Part shown: in pieces, positions 61,420-64,000 of the stretch | Numbering within the stretch: position 1 is the stretch's first letter | How the letters are laid out: the number at the start of each line of letters is the position of its first letter | Assembly (NCBI RefSeq): GCF_018687095.1 | Contig: NZ_CP061286.1 | Location: 1,907,865 to 1,971,864 of the forward strand | Source of the DNA: Polynucleobacter sp. MWH-UH25E | GTDB lineage: Bacteria; Pseudomonadota; Gammaproteobacteria; Burkholderiales; Burkholderiaceae | Length of the DNA stretch: 64,000 bases | Direction of reading: 5' to 3' | Translations under genes and position numbers: made by a program | Notes under the pieces: model-generated | The model's input: only the letters and a program-made list of their open reading frames with translations | Told to the model about the DNA's origin: nothing | Databases searched by the model: none

Positions 61420-63090
61420 TTATTTGGCAGGTTTTTTGCCAAATAGTTTGTTGATTTGCCACTGCTGCGCAATAGACAATAAATTATTTACTACCCAATA
61501 TAAAACAAGGCCAGCAGGGAAGAAGAAGAACATGATCGAAAAAACAATCGGCATGTACATCATTACCTTTGCTTGCACTGGATCAGGTGGTGTTGGATTG
61601 AGTTTGGTCTGAACAAACATCGACACGGCCATAATCACCGGCAATATGTAGTACGGATCCGGAACCGATAAGTCGTGGATCCATAAAACCCATGGGGCAC
61701 CACGCATTTCAACGGAAGACAGCAGCACCCAATATAGTGAAATAAACACTGGGATTTGAATTACCACCGGCAAACATCCACCAAGAGGGTTGATCTTTTC
61801 CTTGCGATACATCTCCATCATTGCTTGATTCAGCTTTTGTGGTTCGCCTTTGTACTGCTCCTTCATGGCCATTAAACGTGGCTGTACTTCTTTCATACGA
61901 GCCATAGACTTATAGCTCGCGGCTGAGAGTGGGAAGAAAACCAGCTTAATCAAAATGGTCAGGAGAATAATTGACCACCCCCAGTTACCAACGATATTGT
62001 GAATATGTTCGAGCAACCAGAAAATCGGCTTAGCCAATATGGTCAAGTAACCATAGTCTTTTAACAATTCAAGGCCGGGAGCAATTTTTTCTAACATGCG
62101 CTCTTCTTGTGGACCAACAAATAATTGCGCATTTGCTGTAACAGTAGTGCCAGCAGCAATTGTTCCTAGCTGGCTCTGCATGCCCACTCGATAAAGGCCG
62201 TTATCCAATTTTCCAGAATAAATGTCGCGCACTAAATTTGTATCTGGAATCCATGCGCTTGCAAAGTAGTGTTGAACCATTGCGATCCAACCAGGTTGGC
62301 CCGCCGCAATTTGCGCTGGTGGAATAAATTTATTTTTTTCTAAATCAGTAAAAGCAACTTTTTTAAATTTATCACCATCGGTATAAATGGCTGGTCCTGT
62401 AAAGGTGCTTGCGGAGAACGCCCCACCAAACGGGCCTACTTTCGCCTCTTCTGAGCCATCGCGAACAATCTCTGTATACAAATTCAATGGCACAGCATTC
62501 GCTGATAGTTGAGTTACTCGATGCCCAACATAAACATCGTAGCTTCCTGGATTAAGAATGAAGGTTTTTTCTAACTTAACGCCATTGCGCTCGCTTGATA
62601 AAACTAAAAAAGGTCTGCCTGAGCCATCCTTACCAGAACGGTCGAGCTTAAAAACACTGTTGTGATTTGGTAAATCAATATTACCCACCGCCACCAAACC
62701 TGAACGAGCTACATAAGTATGCGTAGCCGTGTGCTTAAAAATTTCTACTGGCTTTTGATCGGCTGTTAATTCTTTTAATAGCTTGGCGTCGATTACGTTT
62801 GCACCAGCAGAACTGATTTGCAAAGATAACAATTCATTTTCAAGCGTAAAAATTTGCGCGCTCTCGATAGGGGCCGTTTTTGCAGTGGGGGCCTGGGGAG
62901 CAACAGCGCCAGAGATTGCAATAGGGGCATCCGCTTTTGGTGCGCCAGGTTTTTCGCCCGCCGTGGAGGGGGCGCCTTGTTGAGGCCCCGCAAACATGGA
63001 AGGCTTGCCCTCATGTACTTGCCAGTTGTTGTAAAGCATGAGCCCGGATAGAGAAAACACAGCCCAAAGAATTGTTTTTTTAAAGTCCAT
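61420..63090 (-). CDS. yidC: membrane protein insertase YidC
   Basis: 556 residues; inserts and folds inner-membrane proteins, alone or with Sec. One N-terminal helix (TILWAVFSLSGLMLYN), a Pro/Ala-rich linker, a large periplasmic beta domain (about 75-330), and the conserved five-helix core from about 350 (GWSIILLTILIKLVFFPLSAAS; LGGCLPVVIQIPVFISLYWVL; MFFFFPAGLVLYWVVNNLLS). Standard proteobacterial form. 28 bases after yidD. Confidence 0.96.
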   Translation of the reverse strand: MDFKKTILWAVFSLSGLMLYNNWQVHEGKPSMFAGPQQGAPSTAGEKPGAPKADAPIAISGAVAPQAPTAKTAPIESAQIFTLENELLSLQISSAGANVIDAKLLKELTADQKPVEIFKHTATHTYVARSGLVAVGNIDLPNHNSVFKLDRSGKDGSGRPFLVLSSERNGVKLEKTFILNPGSYDVYVGHRVTQLSANAVPLNLYTEIVRDGSEEAKVGPFGGAFSASTFTGPAIYTDGDKFKKVAFTDLEKNKFIPPAQIAAGQPGWIAMVQHYFASAWIPDTNLVRDIYSGKLDNGLYRVGMQSQLGTIAAGTTVTANAQLFVGPQEERMLEKIAPGLELLKDYGYLTILAKPIFWLLEHIHNIVGNWGWSIILLTILIKLVFFPLSAASYKSMARMKEVQPRLMAMKEQYKGEPQKLNQAMMEMYRKEKINPLGGCLPVVIQIPVFISLYWVLLSSVEMRGAPWVLWIHDLSVPDPYYILPVIMAVSMFVQTKLNPTPPDPVQAKVMMYMPIVFSIMFFFFPAGLVLYWVVNNLLSIAQQWQINKLFGKKPAK

Positions 63091-63118
63091 TTAGTTCGCT
63101 TTACTAATATTTACTTGT

Positions 63119-63355
63119 TTACTGGTGTGATGAATGTTTTACAGCAGGATCATAACCGCCGTGTGACCATGGGTTACAGCGCAACACCCTCCAGCCTATC
63201 AACCCGATGCTTTTAATAAATCCGTAATGATTAAAGCAGTCGCAAGCATATTGGGAGCATGAAGGCTCATATTTACAGCGTATTCCCAAATATGGGCTCA
63301 ATGCCAGCTGGTAAAGCTTCACTAATTTAGTGGCGGCGCTATTTAGGATACGCAC
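63119..63355 (-). CDS. yidD: YidD membrane insertion efficiency factor
   Basis: 78 residues. LVKLYQLALSPYLGIRCKYEPSCSQYACDCFNHYG and WRVLRCNPWSHGGYDPA are the family hallmark, including the cysteine motif. GTG start at 63355 directly follows the rnpA TAA with no gap, so the genes are translationally coupled. Thought to help YidC-dependent insertion at the inner membrane. Confidence 0.94.
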   Translation of the reverse strand: MRILNSAATKLVKLYQLALSPYLGIRCKYEPSCSQYACDCFNHYGFIKSIGLIGWRVLRCNPWSHGGYDPAVKHSSHQ

Positions 63356-63673
63356 TTAAATAAGCTCCGCCACCTGTGACCGAAGGAGATCTCTCTCTTT
63401 TTTTCTGAGCCTACCGCGTGTATGTTGGCCAATTGGTTTTTTAAGTTTGACAACAACATCTTTTTTTAAGCCTGTTGATTGTGCAGCCCAAACCAAATCG
63501 CGAATCATTCTTTTAATGCGGTTTCTGTCTACTGCGCGTTTTGCCAATTTTTTAGCAACCGCAATTCCTAGATCAGGATCGGCACCATTTATAGCGCCCG
63601 CAGAATACATACCCCAATACAAGTTTGTTTTGGGGCGCGTTTTAAGTAATTCAGAAATCCTTGCGCTATTCAA
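63356..63673 (-). CDS. rnpA: ribonuclease P protein component
   Basis: 105 residues. The RNase P protein signature is KLAKRAVDRNRIKRMIRDLV (RNR motif). It pairs with the M1 RNA to mature tRNA 5' ends. The start is TTG 63673; an in-frame TAG lies two codons upstream, so no earlier start exists. Seven bases follow rpmH, an order conserved across bacteria. Confidence 0.93.
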   Translation of the reverse strand: MNSARISELLKTRPKTNLYWGMYSAGAINGADPDLGIAVAKKLAKRAVDRNRIKRMIRDLVWAAQSTGLKKDVVVKLKKPIGQHTRGRLRKKERDLLRSQVAELI

Positions 63674-63680
63674 CTGCTAC

Positions 63681-63815
63681 TTAAACAGCTAAGCGTTTGC
63701 GACCCTTGGCACGACGTGCGTTTAATACAGCGCGACCGCTTTTGGTTTTCATGCGAACACGGAATCCGTGTGTGCGTTTACGACGGGTTACTGATGGTTG
63801 ATACGTTCTTTTCAT
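63681..63815 (-). CDS. rpmH: ribosomal protein L34
   Basis: 44 residues, MKRTYQPSVTRRKRTHGFRV...RAKGRKRLAV, the complete and highly conserved L34. Too short for a general length cut-off but certain from sequence. First gene of the rpmH-rnpA-yidD-yidC-mnmE group reading away from the origin. Confidence 0.97.
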   Translation of the reverse strand: MKRTYQPSVTRRKRTHGFRVRMKTKSGRAVLNARRAKGRKRLAV

Positions 63816-63915
63816 GATAGATCCCTGCAAAACCCAATATTTTCCTTGTTGCAGAGCAAAAGGTCAATCTATCTCAATAAATATGTAGGTGTTTTTCTCT
63901 ATTTTTGACTGTTTT

Positions 63916-64000
63916 TTATCCAAACCATTAATTTATAAGTAATTTTTTTGTTTATTCACAACTTATCCACAGGATTTCCACGACTTTTTGCCTTGTGGAT
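63916..64000. other. origin-side DnaA-box cluster (partial oriC)
   Basis: TTATTCACA (63952-63960) and TTATCCACA (63963-63971) are perfect or consensus DnaA boxes two bases apart. TTATCCAAA near 63916 is a weak third, and TGTGGAT at the last seven bases is probably a reverse box cut by the edge. The surrounding 63840-63960 is very AT-rich. With rpmH alongside, this is the rpmH-dnaA origin region. Confidence 0.75.

Overview
This 64 kb window reads as chromosome of a free-living betaproteobacterium of the Burkholderiaceae, most like Polynucleobacter. That is an inference from protein style, compact spacing, moderate GC and gene order; no database was searched. The right edge is the classical origin flank (mnmE, yidC, yidD, rnpA, rpmH, then DnaA boxes running off the edge), so the window probably ends just before dnaA.

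Layout. 1-13.8 kb is core genome: partial dnaE, gluQ, a RhlE-type helicase, a glyoxylate/2-hydroxyacid cluster (GlcG-like protein, class V aminotransferase, GntR/FCD regulator with twin operators, FAD/Fe-S dehydrogenase), azlCD, queG, tsaE and a Tat-exported amidase. 13.8-38.9 kb is accessory DNA behind an intact tRNA-Lys(UUU). The 3' end of this tRNA recurs at 21.5, 28.7 and (decayed) 37.24 kb in the same orientation, cutting the region into three tandem blocks. Block A holds a cyclic-di-GMP/exopolysaccharide module (HD-GYP, GGDEF, outer-membrane barrel, PgaC-like synthase), an MFS transporter, a CDGSH protein and a zinc-repeat GIY-YIG-like nuclease. Block B holds an IS481-family element and an ArsR/BigR-like regulator with an RND-TolC operon that has no adaptor gene. 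Block C holds a CzcCBA-like metal efflux operon, a USP operon behind a perfect FNR-type box, and a second, almost identical copy of the MFS gene. An IS3-family element (IS150 type, with an A_AAA_AAG frameshift site) follows. No site-specific integrase was seen.

38.9-44.6 kb holds orphan substrate-binding proteins, a 50-residue lipoprotein, Dps, a MAPEG/hydrolase/thioesterase operon and tRNA-Phe. 44.6-64 kb is core again: an OsmC-YcaO fusion, a def-fmt-rsmB-DUF4390-ntrY-ntrX-like operon, dprA, topB overlapping an MnmC2-like oxidoreductase, pckG, and the origin-proximal operon.

The most unusual material is the integrase-less tandem tRNA-Lys array, the two recurring hairpin families in it (one pair split by the nuclease gene), the 53-bp IS remnant inside a terminator, the 17.4-kb-spaced MFS duplication, and the topB/oxidoreductase antisense overlap.
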